Positions 1 through 8,615 of a stretch of 40,880 bases of DNA are shown piece after piece. Both the position numbers and the translations under genes were made by a program. A model generated the notes under the pieces. It was given only the letters and a program-made list of their open reading frames with translations, had not been told where the DNA came from and did not search any database. The DNA is from Acidobacteriota bacterium. GTDB lineage: Bacteria; Acidobacteriota; Terriglobia; Acidiferrales; UBA7541. Numbering within the stretch: position 1 is the stretch's first letter; each line of letters opens with the position of its first letter. The stretch lies in contig JABDEK010000033.1 of NCBI GenBank assembly GCA_013287135.1, positions 1 to 40,880 on the forward strand. Reading direction: 5' to 3'.

Positions 1-1074
1 GGATCGACTTGCACTATTTCGGTCAGCTATGCTCCGACCAAAACAGGAGCGGAGGCTGGCACGGTGACGATCACCGATAACGCGTTCACCGGAACGCAGT
101 CGGTGACGCTAGCAGGATTTGGGACTGCGCCGGTTGCGGGGATTGCGCCAGCGACGGTCGCGTTCCAACCACAGGTGGTGAGCACGGTCAGCGCCGCACA
201 GTATGTGCTGCTCAGCAACAGCGGCACCGGGCCACTAACGTTCAGCGGTGCGGGCATTATAGCCAGTGGCGATTTCACGCAAACGAACAATTGCGGAGCG
301 GCGCTCATGCAACTGACAAGCTGTCAGATTGCCGTGACGTTCACACCCAGCACCAGCGGTGCGCGGACGGGAAATATCATCGTCGCCGACAATGCGGGCA
401 CGCAAACGGTTAGCTTGACCGGTAGCGGGGCGAGCGCGGCGCCTAGTGTTACAGCGATGCCGGAAAGCCTGGTGTTCCCGACACAGAAATTGCATACGAA
501 GAGCGCCGGAGAATCGATGGTGTTGAGCAACACAGGCGCTACGGCAGTTTCGCTAAGCGTAGCGATCAGCGGCGATTTCGCCAAGACCGGAAGCTGTCCG
601 ACGAAGCTTGGAGCTGGGAAGAGTTGCACGCTCAGCATTTCGTTTACGCCAACTGCTGCGGGCACGCGGACCGGCACGTTGAGCTTCACGCTCTCGAGCG
701 GTGTGGTAACGGTGGGGCTGACGGGGACGGGCACGGCTGCTGCAACTGGGTGGCTGGTGTTCTCGCCGAGCTCGATCGACTTCAATAACGGCTACGTAGT
801 AGGAGACAACCCGAGTCAGGATTTGACTATCACGAATACCAACGGCGTGCCGGTCGGAATCAGCCACCTGGCGCTGACGGGATCGAGCACATTTACGCAG
901 ACCAATAATTGCTCCGCGACGCTGGGAGCCGGAGCTAGTTGCACCGTTACGGTCACGTTTATTCCGACGGTCGTGGGGACGGTTAGCGCAACGTTGACCG
1001 TTACGGAGAGCGCTGGAGAGGTGCATAAAATCTCAGTGAGCGGAACGGCTGGGACGGATGGCGGCGGCAACTAG
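1..1074 (+). CDS. ASH / choice-of-anchor-D repeat protein, 3' part
   Basis: The reading frame is open from the left edge, so the N-terminus is missing; 357 residues are visible. It consists of three or more tandem Ig-like repeats of about 105-115 residues. Each repeat shows a hydrophobic strand with SNTG or TNTNG, then an NNC or GSC cysteine, a second cysteine about 12-15 residues later (as in SCQIAVTFTP), then G.R.G or G.. and a closing L.G.G. This is the pattern of the ASPM/SPD-2/Hydin-like choice-of-anchor-D family, which is abundant in acidobacterial secreted or surface proteins. The paired cysteines fit a disulfide per domain. It ends DGGGN-stop with no visible sorting signal, so the anchor, if any, lies upstream. 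Ligand and role are unknown. Confidence 0.85.
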   Translation, partial: GSTCTISVSYAPTKTGAEAGTVTITDNAFTGTQSVTLAGFGTAPVAGIAPATVAFQPQVVSTVSAAQYVLLSNSGTGPLTFSGAGIIASGDFTQTNNCGAALMQLTSCQIAVTFTPSTSGARTGNIIVADNAGTQTVSLTGSGASAAPSVTAMPESLVFPTQKLHTKSAGESMVLSNTGATAVSLSVAISGDFAKTGSCPTKLGAGKSCTLSISFTPTAAGTRTGTLSFTLSSGVVTVGLTGTGTAAATGWLVFSPSSIDFNNGYVVGDNPSQDLTITNTNGVPVGISHLALTGSSTFTQTNNCSATLGAGASCTVTVTFIPTVVGTVSATLTVTESAGEVHKISVSGTAGTDGGGN

Positions 1075-1330
1075 GGCGAACGACTGGGCAGTTTAGAGCC
1101 AGAGGCGGCGGGCCTGTTGCTAGCCGAATCGTGTTGAGTTCGCCGCCTCCCACAATTCCGGGCGGGGATGCCGGGATGCGGGCATCGTTCGCAAATCATT
1201 CTGCGCAAGCCTAGCGGAAAGCTGAAGCCCGGCCGGGTTCGACCAACCGTCGACCCAGGAGCCCCTAGGTTCGACCTGAGCGGGCCCATTTCGTCTCGCG
1301 CTTTTTAAAACCGGGGATAGCAAGAGCGCG

Positions 1331-1400
1331 CGGGATGACAGCGTAAAGCAAAATCAAGGGCAAGATGCCGGGCTGAAGCCCGGCGCTACGAAGACAACAG
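1331..1400. repeat. Dispersed palindromic repeat, copy 1
   Basis: The core GCCGGGCTGAAGCCCGGC (1367-1384) is a perfect stem-loop followed by GCTACG. It is preceded by CGGGATGACA and an A-rich GTAAAGCAAAA stretch that also precedes the copies at 2.6 and 5.6 kb. The rest of the 337-base gap 1075-1411 holds no credible gene. The copy sits just beyond the 3' end of the MscS gene, so it may also act as a transcript end. Confidence 0.7.
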
Positions 1401-1411
1401 CGTAAAGCGTA

Positions 1412-2527
1412 CTAGTCGGAGTTTGCCGAGTGGCCTGTGGCGCGAGATGAAAGTGGTGCGGGCGGCTTGGATGCGGGCGGCGGTTGCGATGTCGATGCGC
1501 TGGCGGCGGGTGTTGTTGTGGGTTGCATCGGGACGACGTTCGCGGCGGCAATCGGCTGCGGTGCGGGCGCGCCTGGGACATGTGAGACTGGCGCGTCGGG
1601 AGCATTCGACAATGACGCGCTGGCGGGCTGAGATGTTGGCGCGCTAGCCGGCCCGACGTTTACCGTGGTTGTTGCTGTGCAGGAGGACCATTGCAGGCGG
1701 CCGTTGCTGTTGGCGACTTCTTCTACAATTTTTGAGAAGAGCTCGTCTTGCTTTGCAGTTCTCTTGGTGTAATCGACGACGTAGCTCAGACCGAATTCCA
1801 GCGAGCCGTTGTTCACGTTGAGCGTGACGATGGGTTCCAGCGGCGGCTTCAAAATCTTAAAATTGTCACTGACCACCTTCCAGGAGACTTGCGCTTCGAT
1901 CAGGTACTCGCCGATGGATTCTCTGGCTACGCGCATCAGCATTTCGCGAGCGTAGTGGCAATCGCTGGTGGTGGTGAAAAGGAGTTTAATTTCGTCCCAT
2001 AGGAATTGGAAGCCCTGCGAGTAGTTGAAGACGGTGCCCTTCAGAACTGTGCTATTGGGGATGCGGACGATGCGGCCATTGTACAAATCCTTGCTGACCC
2101 AGTTCCCTGTTTCCATCAAGGTGGTGCGCAGGAGGCCGATGTCGATCACGTCGCCGCGCGTATCGCCGATCTGAATTCTGTCGCCTACCGTGTAGAGTTT
2201 TGAAAAACCGATGGAGAAGGCGCCGGCAATGCTGGCGACCACGTCTTGCAGCGCGACGGCAACTCCCGCACCGACCACGCCAATTGCAAAACTGAGGCGG
2301 CCGAGGCGGTCTTCGAAGAGGAGGCCGAGAAAAAGAACGACGCAGACGTATCCAAAAAAGGCTATGAATTTGCGAACCCTATAGCGGGCGTCGGCGCGTC
2401 CAAAGTGGCGAGGAAGAGTTCGTTCGAGGACGCTGAAGATGACGTAAATGACGATGATTCCGACAATCGCGGCGACGCACTTGGCGAAAAGGGAAAGCGA
2501 GCCAGCTTGTTGTGCGAAGCTATTCAT
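1412..2527 (-). CDS. MscS-family mechanosensitive channel
   Basis: A 371-residue inner-membrane protein. Three hydrophobic segments lie at about residues 12-35, 48-68 and 78-108. The last is the Gly/Ala-rich pore helix (GVVGAGVAVALQDVVAS) of MscS, followed by the conserved beta-domain entry YTVGDRIQIGDTRGDVIDIG and RIVRIPNSTVL. The family opens on membrane tension to release solutes on hypo-osmotic shock. The C-terminal ~80 residues (after about 293) are an Ala/Pro/Ser/Thr-rich low-complexity tail, not part of the canonical fold and probably disordered in the cytoplasm. The ATG is preceded by an AGGTGA-type ribosome site. The gene stands alone, with repeats on both sides. Family assignment is firm; gating properties cannot be read. 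Confidence 0.9.
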   Translation of the reverse strand: MNSFAQQAGSLSLFAKCVAAIVGIIVIYVIFSVLERTLPRHFGRADARYRVRKFIAFFGYVCVVLFLGLLFEDRLGRLSFAIGVVGAGVAVALQDVVASIAGAFSIGFSKLYTVGDRIQIGDTRGDVIDIGLLRTTLMETGNWVSKDLYNGRIVRIPNSTVLKGTVFNYSQGFQFLWDEIKLLFTTTSDCHYAREMLMRVARESIGEYLIEAQVSWKVVSDNFKILKPPLEPIVTLNVNNGSLEFGLSYVVDYTKRTAKQDELFSKIVEEVANSNGRLQWSSCTATTTVNVGPASAPTSQPASASLSNAPDAPVSHVPGAPAPQPIAAANVVPMQPTTTPAASASTSQPPPASKPPAPLSSRATGHSANSD

Positions 2528-2620
2528 GCAATCACCTGCATCCTAGTGCGCCACAAAGGCGCAAATCAAGATTACACCAGATGGAGCGAGGAGAGAGCGA
2601 TGTTATAAAGCCTGCAGACG

Positions 2621-2720
2621 TCGGCCGGAATGCGGCCTCGGTCGGGATCACAACTTAAAAGCAACCCGGTTCAAAAGAAATAGCAAAGGCAAGATGCCGA
2701 GCTGAAGCCCGGCGGTACGA
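2621..2720. repeat. Dispersed palindromic repeat, copy 2 (long form)
   Basis: This copy shows the composite architecture. A first palindrome, TCGGCCGGAATGCGGCCTCG, is followed by GTCGGGAT, then a purine-rich spacer (AAAAGCAA ... TTCAAAAGAAA), and then GATGCCGAGCTGAAGCCCGG with a mutated core. The same order recurs at 5561-5670. The surrounding gap 2528-2952 shows nothing else I can support. Confidence 0.65.
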
Positions 2721-2952
2721 GCGCGACGTCAACGTCAACATCAACGCCACGGGAAACGGCAGATCGCTGCCCGCCGGCCTCGTCGGGTAGAAGACGGCCT
2801 AGTGTCTAACGCGTCACAGAGTGGGACGATTCTTATCAAATGTGCGGTATTGCACAGTCTCGTTTTGAACCGAGTCGTACGGTAATTATGCGGTTGATAA
2901 AGCGCAAGAGAATAAATTCCAGGAGGCCACACTTGCCAGGGTCGTTCAAGAG

Positions 2953-3201
2953 ATGGCGGGAAATGCATCGATCCACTATAGGGTGGCGAAATTCCACGTA
3001 GGGCGATTGTTATACAACCGCGACACCAAAGAAATCGGCTTTATCAGCAGCGTTTTGGCAGAGGATGGCGATATCAGGTACGAGGTATGGGTGCCGAAGA
3101 AGTACGATTCGTGGAAGGCGGGCTACCGGATTTCGCTCTGGCTTGAGCGCGTATTAGAGTTATCCGCCAATGAGTGCCTGGGTTCTCCGGCGAAAGATTG
3201 A
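2953..3201 (+). CDS. Small hypothetical protein (82 aa)
   Basis: An 82-residue soluble protein that I do not recognise. The centre (FHVGRLLYNRDTKEIGFIS, then IRYEVWVPKK) reads like a small beta-barrel of SH3/CarD-like type. It is rich in aromatic and charged residues, with no signal peptide or membrane segment. The sequence has protein-like composition with no runs of low complexity, unlike the shadow frames around it. AGGAGG lies 26 bases upstream of the ATG, too far for a normal ribosome site, and no closer in-frame start exists, so the start is uncertain. It precedes the PilZ gene on the same strand. Confidence 0.55.
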   Translation: MAGNASIHYRVAKFHVGRLLYNRDTKEIGFISSVLAEDGDIRYEVWVPKKYDSWKAGYRISLWLERVLELSANECLGSPAKD

Positions 3202-3318
3202 GTTGGTGTTGACCCGTTAATGACGGCGTTGCGCGGTCTCCCAACCCGGTCAGTTGTAATGAAGACGGCACGGTTTCCGACCCTTGGTCGCCAATTGCCA
3301 TGGAAAAGGGGTTTGCCC

Positions 3319-3843
3319 ATGCGTAATTATCTGGATAAGAAGCCGACAGTTTCCACTACTCGAGTTCTCAACGAGCGTCGCAATTCCACGCGGTATCCTT
3401 TGAGCGCTATCGCAGAGATCGTTGAATCCCAAACGCGCACCAAAATGAGCGCGCGCATCAGCGATCTAAGCCGTACTGGCTGTTATGCCGAAATGATCAG
3501 TCCCTTTCCGTCGGGTGACCTGGTGAAAATGCGCATTATGAAAAACAAAACGCCGTTCCTGGCGCAAGCGGAGGTCACCAATACCTTGTGCGGGATGGGA
3601 ATGGGGCTTAAGTTTACAATCGTCGCCCCCGAACAAACGGAGCTGCTTGATAAATGGATTGGCGAGCTGAGCGGCGCATCTCCCAAATATCAAATGCCGG
3701 AGGAAGACGATTTGGAATCCGTGGCGCAAACCCCGGGGAAAGATCTTTTCTACGTCGTGAACGAAATCGTTGTGGCTCTCATGCGCAAAGGAATCCTAAG
3801 CGACCAGCAAGGCAAGATTATGCTCAAGAAGCTCGCGAATTAG
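3319..3843 (+). CDS. PilZ-domain protein
   Basis: A 174-residue cytoplasmic protein. The PilZ c-di-GMP-binding signature is present: RRNSTR (RxxxR) near residues 21-26 and DLSRTG (D/NxSxxG) about 25 residues later, followed by a beta strand pattern ending in GMGLKF. The C-terminal third is helical with an acidic stretch (PEEDDLES) and may be an output or interaction region. The start at 3319 is preferred over 3220 because AAAAGGGG lies just upstream and the first 33 residues of the longer frame are not protein-like. Both nucleotide-binding motifs look intact, so it probably does bind c-di-GMP. The downstream effect is unknown. Confidence 0.8.
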   Translation: MRNYLDKKPTVSTTRVLNERRNSTRYPLSAIAEIVESQTRTKMSARISDLSRTGCYAEMISPFPSGDLVKMRIMKNKTPFLAQAEVTNTLCGMGMGLKFTIVAPEQTELLDKWIGELSGASPKYQMPEEDDLESVAQTPGKDLFYVVNEIVVALMRKGILSDQQGKIMLKKLAN

Positions 3844-3949
3844 TTGCTGAAGCGCCTCACTCCTATTTCCACACACAAGAAATAGACCGGGCCTGCCGTC
3901 CTAATATTGTAGGAATTTGTTGGATTAATCCGGCGCCTATAGACACGAA

Positions 3950-3976
3950 CGCCCCGTGGCTGGTGCCTACGGGGCG
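3950..3976. terminator. Hairpin between convergent genes
   Basis: CGCCCCGT and ACGGGGCG form an 8-bp GC-rich stem with a short loop, followed on the + strand by a weak T run (GATTTT). It lies between the PilZ gene and the convergent exported-protein gene, so it may end transcription from either side. Confidence 0.5.
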
Positions 3977-3992
3977 CTGCGATTTTAGCGAA

Positions 3993-4520
3993 CTACGAGA
4001 TGGGCAGGCGTTCGATGTGGGTGTGGCTTCCCTGCGAAGTAGTATTCAGGTACAGCGTCCTGTTCAGCTCTTTCACGTATACGGCTTCGACCTTGCGACC
4101 TTCACTCGACTTTCCAACTAGCAACGCGCTTTGGCTCGTGGCTTGATTCGACGGCTGATTCGCGCGGACATTCGCTGGAGCATCGGCGGGTGTTTCGCTA
4201 ACATGCAAATTCACGTTCTCGCCGCGGCCATGAAGAATGACCACGTGGCTGATTCCTTCTGACCTGACTGAAAGCGAATACTGTCCGGCTTTCAGATTCT
4301 TGCCTTCGCACTTCACGTCGTACGGCAGCGAAACTTTACCTTCAAAATCGGCCCTCGCGAATTTCGCATCGGCTGGCTGCGTTATGGTGGACTCCTCAGC
4401 TGAAAATGCGAAGGAGTCAGGCATCACGTCGGATTGTGCGCGCGCCGTCGCCGGAAACAAGACTGCAAATCCCAGCGCCGCTGCAAACATCGAAACTTTC
4501 ACCACGCTCGTGATTTTCAT
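3993..4520 (-). CDS. Small exported protein of unknown function
   Basis: A 175-residue protein with a clear Sec signal peptide (KITSVVKVSMFAAALGF, hydrophobic core, cleavage near ARAQS). The mature part begins with a disordered acidic segment. It then carries a compact beta pattern, VSLPYDVKCEGKNLKAGQYS ... VVILHGRGENVNLHV. This resembles the acidobacterial small secreted proteins with a 'PF/Y-D-V..G..L.AG.Y' core, whose function is unknown. The start at 4520 is chosen because GGAGA sits 5 bases before it. The longer frame to 4577 would bury the signal peptide. The gene diverges from the winged-helix gene at 4660. Confidence 0.7.
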   Translation of the reverse strand: MKITSVVKVSMFAAALGFAVLFPATARAQSDVMPDSFAFSAEESTITQPADAKFARADFEGKVSLPYDVKCEGKNLKAGQYSLSVRSEGISHVVILHGRGENVNLHVSETPADAPANVRANQPSNQATSQSALLVGKSSEGRKVEAVYVKELNRTLYLNTTSQGSHTHIERLPIS

Positions 4521-4659
4521 GATCGTCTCCTTTTCCCCTAAAATCTCTAAATTCGAATTTTTCATTTGGTTTCTCATTGCACGCGCAGTGTCCTCCCAAA
4601 CCTTAAATCGTTCAATGCACCGAGGGCAATTTATTGGTAAAGGAAAGGTAAAGGTATAA

Positions 4660-5460
4660 ATGACTGATGATACTGGCCTTACAGAGGTTCACGAGTGCGA
4701 GGGGTTGAGTTCCGGCCGGACGCAGGGTACTATCCATTTCCCAGCTTCTACTATGCGCGACGAGGTTCCATCCGAAGGTCGTGTCCGCTTCGACGCCTAT
4801 CAGGTTGATCTCCACACCGGAGAAGTTCGCAAGCACGGTTTGAAGGTGCGTCTGCCTCCGCGACCATTTCAGATTCTCGCATTGCTGCTTGAACGGCCCG
4901 GCGAATTGCTCACTCGAAAGGAATTGCAGGAACGCCTGTGGCCCGCGGACACGTTCGTCGATTTCGAGCACGGCGTGAACGCAGCGATACAGACGCTTCG
5001 ACGGGCGCTTTGCGATTCGCACAAAAAGCCAAGGTTCATTGAGACGCTTCCTCGGCGCGGTTACCGTTTTATCGCTGTGGTGGAAAGAATTCAGCCGCAC
5101 GCCCCCGGGGCGACACTTGCTCCTTCTCCTCAACAAAAGCCACTCGCTACTGCTTCTCCTCACCCTGAATGGGTGGGACAGATTGCGACCATCTGCGACG
5201 AAGGCGGCCGAAATTACGTGCTGCTCCCCATCAGCGAGGAAATTCTTGGTGAAATGTGCGCTTGCCAAACGGCTAAGGACGATCTGGGAATTTCTCTTCT
5301 TGTCGCCGCTGAAAAACTTCTGCTGGTGAATTGCGGGACGCGCGTGCAAATCCTTGACGCCAGTGATGCGGACCGGGGATGCATGGTGCGGATTATGGGA
5401 GGTCAGTTCGTGGGAGAAAAGGCTTTTGCGTCGAGGGCATATCTTTCAGGACTTTCGTAG
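4660..5460 (+). CDS. Winged-helix (OmpR/CadC-type) DNA-binding protein
   Basis: A 266-residue protein. Residues ~38-130 form a Trans_reg_C winged helix. Key stretches are RLPPRPFQILALLLERPGEL, the recognition segment VNAAIQTLRRALCD, and the wing with FIETLPRRGYRFIA. Most acidobacterial proteins of this class continue into TPR, WD40 or Tol-like beta-propeller domains. Here there is instead a Pro/Ala linker and a ~100-residue C-terminal region (PEWVGQIATICDEGG onward) with no motif I recognise and no transmembrane helix. It is therefore probably a cytoplasmic transcription factor whose C-terminal part senses something or oligomerises. A downstream ATG at 4753 is an alternative start. Confidence 0.75.
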   Translation: MTDDTGLTEVHECEGLSSGRTQGTIHFPASTMRDEVPSEGRVRFDAYQVDLHTGEVRKHGLKVRLPPRPFQILALLLERPGELLTRKELQERLWPADTFVDFEHGVNAAIQTLRRALCDSHKKPRFIETLPRRGYRFIAVVERIQPHAPGATLAPSPQQKPLATASPHPEWVGQIATICDEGGRNYVLLPISEEILGEMCACQTAKDDLGISLLVAAEKLLLVNCGTRVQILDASDADRGCMVRIMGGQFVGEKAFASRAYLSGLS

Positions 5461-5500
5461 GCGGAAAGCTTTCCGGACATTTCGGTTGTGGAAGGGAAAA

Positions 5501-5680
5501 GAAGGGCGCCGGGCTGAAGACCCCGGCGCTACCTTTAAATCTAAAGCCACAGCAGGTCCCTCGTCGGCCGGAAAGTGGCCTCTGTCGGGATGACTACGTA
5601 AAAGCAAAAACAAAAAAGTTCAAAAGAAAAAGCAAAAGCAAGATGCTGGGCTGAAAGCCCGGCGCTACGAAAGCAAAGGA
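5501..5680. repeat. Dispersed palindromic repeats, copies 3 and 4 in tandem
   Basis: Two core units lie in the same orientation. The first is GCGCCGGGCTGAAGACCCCG with GCGCTAC (5506-5531), ending in TTTAAATCTAAAG. The second is GATGCTGGGCTGAAAGCCCG with GCGCTACG (5642-5669). Between them is the TCGGCCG/GGCC palindrome with GTCGGGATGAC and an A/G-rich spacer. Both cores carry one-base loop or stem insertions relative to copy 1, so they are related but diverged. They fill most of the 319-base gap between convergent genes. Confidence 0.7.
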
Positions 5681-5779
5681 GATGGCGAACGATCCGCGAG
5701 GCTGGTGCGGTCGCGACACCAGCGCGCGCCCCGACGCGCTAGCGCCATCAACGGCGACCCCTGCTTCAACGATCGGGGA

Positions 5780-7489
5780 TCAGTGTTTGGGTTTGGTGCC
5801 AGGTTCGTTGTAAGTGAAGTCGACCAGGCCGTCGCGGTAATCGATTTTTATGTCGAGCAGATAGAGCATGCGGAAGCCTAGCAGGCCGGAAACTTCCGTG
5901 CCCAGGGAGTTGCTGATGCCATCGAGGCTGAAGGTGACCAGGTCCTGGCGATCCTGTTTGAAATGGGCGAATTTCAGGTTGGCTTTGTCGGCCACGTAAA
6001 CATTTTTCACTTCACCGCTCAGTCCTTTTACTCGCGCATCCGTGTCCCTAGTGATCTTGGTGACTTGTTTGGCGGCTTGCGGGGTGATCGTATTGTCGAA
6101 GCTGCCCGTATCGATGGCGAAAAGCATGGGCGGCGAATCGTTCACCTGCGTGGAAATCAGAATCATGTGGCCGAAGCGGAAGACGGGCGTGTAGTCCTTC
6201 ATGTCCGGAGCAATGTGACGATCGTGGCGCTGGACGTCATGGGAAGGCTGCGATTCGAGCGTGGCTTGTTGTGCAGCTTCTTTTGGCGTTGCGTCGGGAT
6301 AAGGCGGCAACTGGCTGAGCTTAAATTTTGAGTTGGGGAAATCGATGTCAACGAGATAGCTGGCGAAGACGTCGGCGCCGATCAAACCGTCGTCCTCGAG
6401 GACGTTGTTGCGATTCACAACCTCCACATAGCAGTTTTCGAATTGCAGGTCGCCGATTTGGATCGTTTCGGCGAGGGCGGTGTAGCCACCGGCGACCGGC
6501 TTATCTCCAATACCACGCAAGTAGGAATCAGCGATTTTCTTTACACCGGCTTTCTCCGCGATTTTCTTGTCGATGGTGATGCCGCTGGCGCCCGTGTCGA
6601 GCATCAATTTTGCGGAGGCGTTGTTTACTTTCACTTTCAAGCCGTAACCGCGCATCCGGTTGGGGCCTTCGAGCAACGTTTCCATATTGGTTTGCGTGGC
6701 GGTTACATTGGAAGTGATGCGGCAGGGCGCTTTTTGCTGGCCCTCATCTTCGAGGAGCTCCAGTTGGCGCTGGAGGTTTTGGCGGTGCTCTGCATCGTCG
6801 TCAGTCTCACGGCTTAGATAGGCGCGGAGAAATGCAACCACTTCGAAGCGGCTGAGCGAGTACATGTAAGAGCGCTGTATGTCGGGATCGTCGGGATCGA
6901 GTTTGTAGGCTTGGTCGATGGAGCTTTTAGCGCGTGCATAATTTGAAGTGGCGCGATAGAGACGAGAGAGGCCGAGGTAAGAGCGCGCGTCCACATCGCA
7001 GGCGCGAAGCGGATTCAGGAAAGCTTCTTCGGCTTGCTTCAATTTTCCCTGGCGGAAATACACTTCGCCTAGCGCCGTGATCGCGGGAGTTTTTCCGGGA
7101 GTTAAAGCTACGGCACTGTTGGCTGCGGCCAATGCTTCGCTCACTTTTTCCTGGCGGAGATAGACACGCGCAAGTCCAGTGTAAGCGAGGACCGGGTCGG
7201 GGCCGCCTGCGGAGATGATGGCGTTGTAGGCGGCCGCTGCTTCGTCAAATTTTCCAGTGCGGTAAAGATGGAGGGCATTGGCGATGGGGGCAGAGAAGGT
7301 TTTCGTCGACGTGTCAACTGTGCAGGTTACCGTCTTGGAAGCTTGTTGGTTGCCTGCTGGCGGTGCGGATTGCGGCCGCGACGTTTTTGCAGCTTCTTGT
7401 GCGGGGACGGACGGCGCGAGCGCAACAGCGATTGCTGCGAAGAAACCCAAAAGAATCACAAAACCGAGCTGCGTCCGAAGGTGGCACAT
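5780..7489 (-). CDS. TPR protein with two retropepsin-like aspartyl protease domains
   Basis: A 569-residue secreted or periplasmic protein. The signal peptide covers residues 1-31 (LGFVILLGFFAAIAVAL, cleavage after VPA). A TPR-type helical region spans about residues 72-230 (repeated A..A or G..Y....Y..A). The first retropepsin-like half has LMLDTGASG at about 296-303, and the matching hydrophobic LIGADVFASY turn lies about 70 residues later. The second half has FAIDTGS at about 458-464 and a later LLGFRMLYL. Each DTG supplies one catalytic Asp, so the two halves could form an intramolecular pepsin-like pair. The start at 7489 is chosen because GAGG precedes it and it places the signal peptide at the N-terminus. 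Substrate unknown. Confidence 0.8.
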   Translation of the reverse strand: MCHLRTQLGFVILLGFFAAIAVALAPSVPAQEAAKTSRPQSAPPAGNQQASKTVTCTVDTSTKTFSAPIANALHLYRTGKFDEAAAAYNAIISAGGPDPVLAYTGLARVYLRQEKVSEALAAANSAVALTPGKTPAITALGEVYFRQGKLKQAEEAFLNPLRACDVDARSYLGLSRLYRATSNYARAKSSIDQAYKLDPDDPDIQRSYMYSLSRFEVVAFLRAYLSRETDDDAEHRQNLQRQLELLEDEGQQKAPCRITSNVTATQTNMETLLEGPNRMRGYGLKVKVNNASAKLMLDTGASGITIDKKIAEKAGVKKIADSYLRGIGDKPVAGGYTALAETIQIGDLQFENCYVEVVNRNNVLEDDGLIGADVFASYLVDIDFPNSKFKLSQLPPYPDATPKEAAQQATLESQPSHDVQRHDRHIAPDMKDYTPVFRFGHMILISTQVNDSPPMLFAIDTGSFDNTITPQAAKQVTKITRDTDARVKGLSGEVKNVYVADKANLKFAHFKQDRQDLVTFSLDGISNSLGTEVSGLLGFRMLYLLDIKIDYRDGLVDFTYNEPGTKPKH

Positions 7490-8074
7490 TTGATCCTCTA
7501 GCGAGAGCGTGTGCCGCAGAATTCCGTGGGCTAGCCTCTCACTTCTCAATTATCGCATTAGATGCGCAGGTTACCCATTTGTGTACGGGGTGGAACGGGT
7601 TAATTGGTGAGATCAAGCGGTTCTGCCAGCATCTGCGGCGGCGCAGCACGCTGAGCCCCTACAAGACCCGGCAGCCTTGGGCGGCGTTATAAACGCGCGC
7701 TCGTAACGGCGGCGCCGTATTACCAGAGCGGCGTCCCTCCAATTGCGTCCGGTGCGACTCAGAAGAGAACGAAGGCAAACGCTATGTCCCGGACAACGCT
7801 GGCAGACAGGCGTTAGATTTAAACCTTGCTGACGGCAAGTCCCTCGCAATGTTCCCTGCAGCCCGGATTGGCTTCCCAGACTCAAAAAGAAAAAGCAAAG
7901 AGGCAAAAATGAAACGAAAGCTTGGGCGAGTGCGTTTTCAAAATGGGTGTTATCTCTGAGACGACGCGAGGGGAAACTGCCCGGAACTTAGCTGCGAAAC
8001 TCGTGTTAAATCGATCATGGGACGCGCCTTGCGTGTGTCCTTTGGCGTAAAAATCGATTGCGAGGAAATCACGA
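7490..8074. other. Intergenic region, 585 bases, no gene seen
   Basis: This divergent spacer lies between the aspartyl-protease gene and the His-rich exported-protein gene. Frames here are short or have shadow-like composition. No tRNA, repeat core or convincing hairpin was found. The last ~40 bases carry GAGGAAATCACG before the ATG at 8075, a good ribosome site. Confidence 0.5.
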
Positions 8075-8533
8075 ATGAAAACACTGGTTAAAATTTCACT
8101 TGTCGCGGCCGCATTGGCGCTTCTACTGCCGGTAGCTTCGCAACAATTGCTGGCGCAAGGACACCATCCGCATTACTTGCATGCACTTTCGGATTTGCGA
8201 TTCGCGCGAGCGCTTTTGCAACGTCCGAACGGCGGAGAGCTTGGGGCGCAGGAACGCGACTCCATTCATGACATCGATGAAGCGATCCGCGAATTGAAAG
8301 TCGCTGCTATTGACGACGGGAAAGGCTTGGACGATCACGCTGCAGTAGATCCTCACTGGCCCTGGGCGGGACGTTTGCACAAGGCCCGCGAGGTTCTCAA
8401 CCGCGCGATTAGTGATTGTTCCAAGGAAGAGGACAATCCGAACACGCGAGGTTTGCAGGCGCGGATTCTGGAACATCTGCAACACGCGCATCATCACGTA
8501 GATGAAGCGATTGCCATCGTCGAACACCACTAG
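8075..8533 (+). CDS. His-rich exported helical protein
   Basis: A 152-residue protein. The signal peptide is at residues 1-27 (KISLVAAALALLLPVASQ, cleavage near LLAQG). The mature part is all-helical by pattern and starts HHPHYLHALSDLRFARALL. Later come DIDEAIRELKVAAIDDGKGL and a final HLQHAHHHVDEAIAIVEHH. The many His residues cluster at both ends, which suggests metal binding, but this is inference. Small exported proteins with this 'YLHALSDLR.AR..L' start recur in acidobacteria, and I know of no assigned function. It has a strong ribosome site (GAGGAAA) and is immediately followed by a terminator, so it is a monocistronic gene. Confidence 0.75.
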   Translation: MKTLVKISLVAAALALLLPVASQQLLAQGHHPHYLHALSDLRFARALLQRPNGGELGAQERDSIHDIDEAIRELKVAAIDDGKGLDDHAAVDPHWPWAGRLHKAREVLNRAISDCSKEEDNPNTRGLQARILEHLQHAHHHVDEAIAIVEHH

Positions 8534-8557
8534 GACGTTTTTAGCGAAACGGCAAAC

Positions 8558-8615
8558 GGGGACATCAATAGGGGCGGCGCGATTTGCGTCGCTAACGGAT
8601 GTCCCCTTTTATTTT
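8558..8615 (+). terminator. Rho-independent terminator with nested hairpin
   Basis: An outer stem GGGGACATC (8558-8566) pairs with GATGTCCCC (8598-8606) and is followed directly by TTTTATTTT. An inner stem (GGCGGCGC with GCGTCGCT) fills the loop. It lies 25 bases after the stop of the His-rich exported protein and reads in the same direction. Confidence 0.8.
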
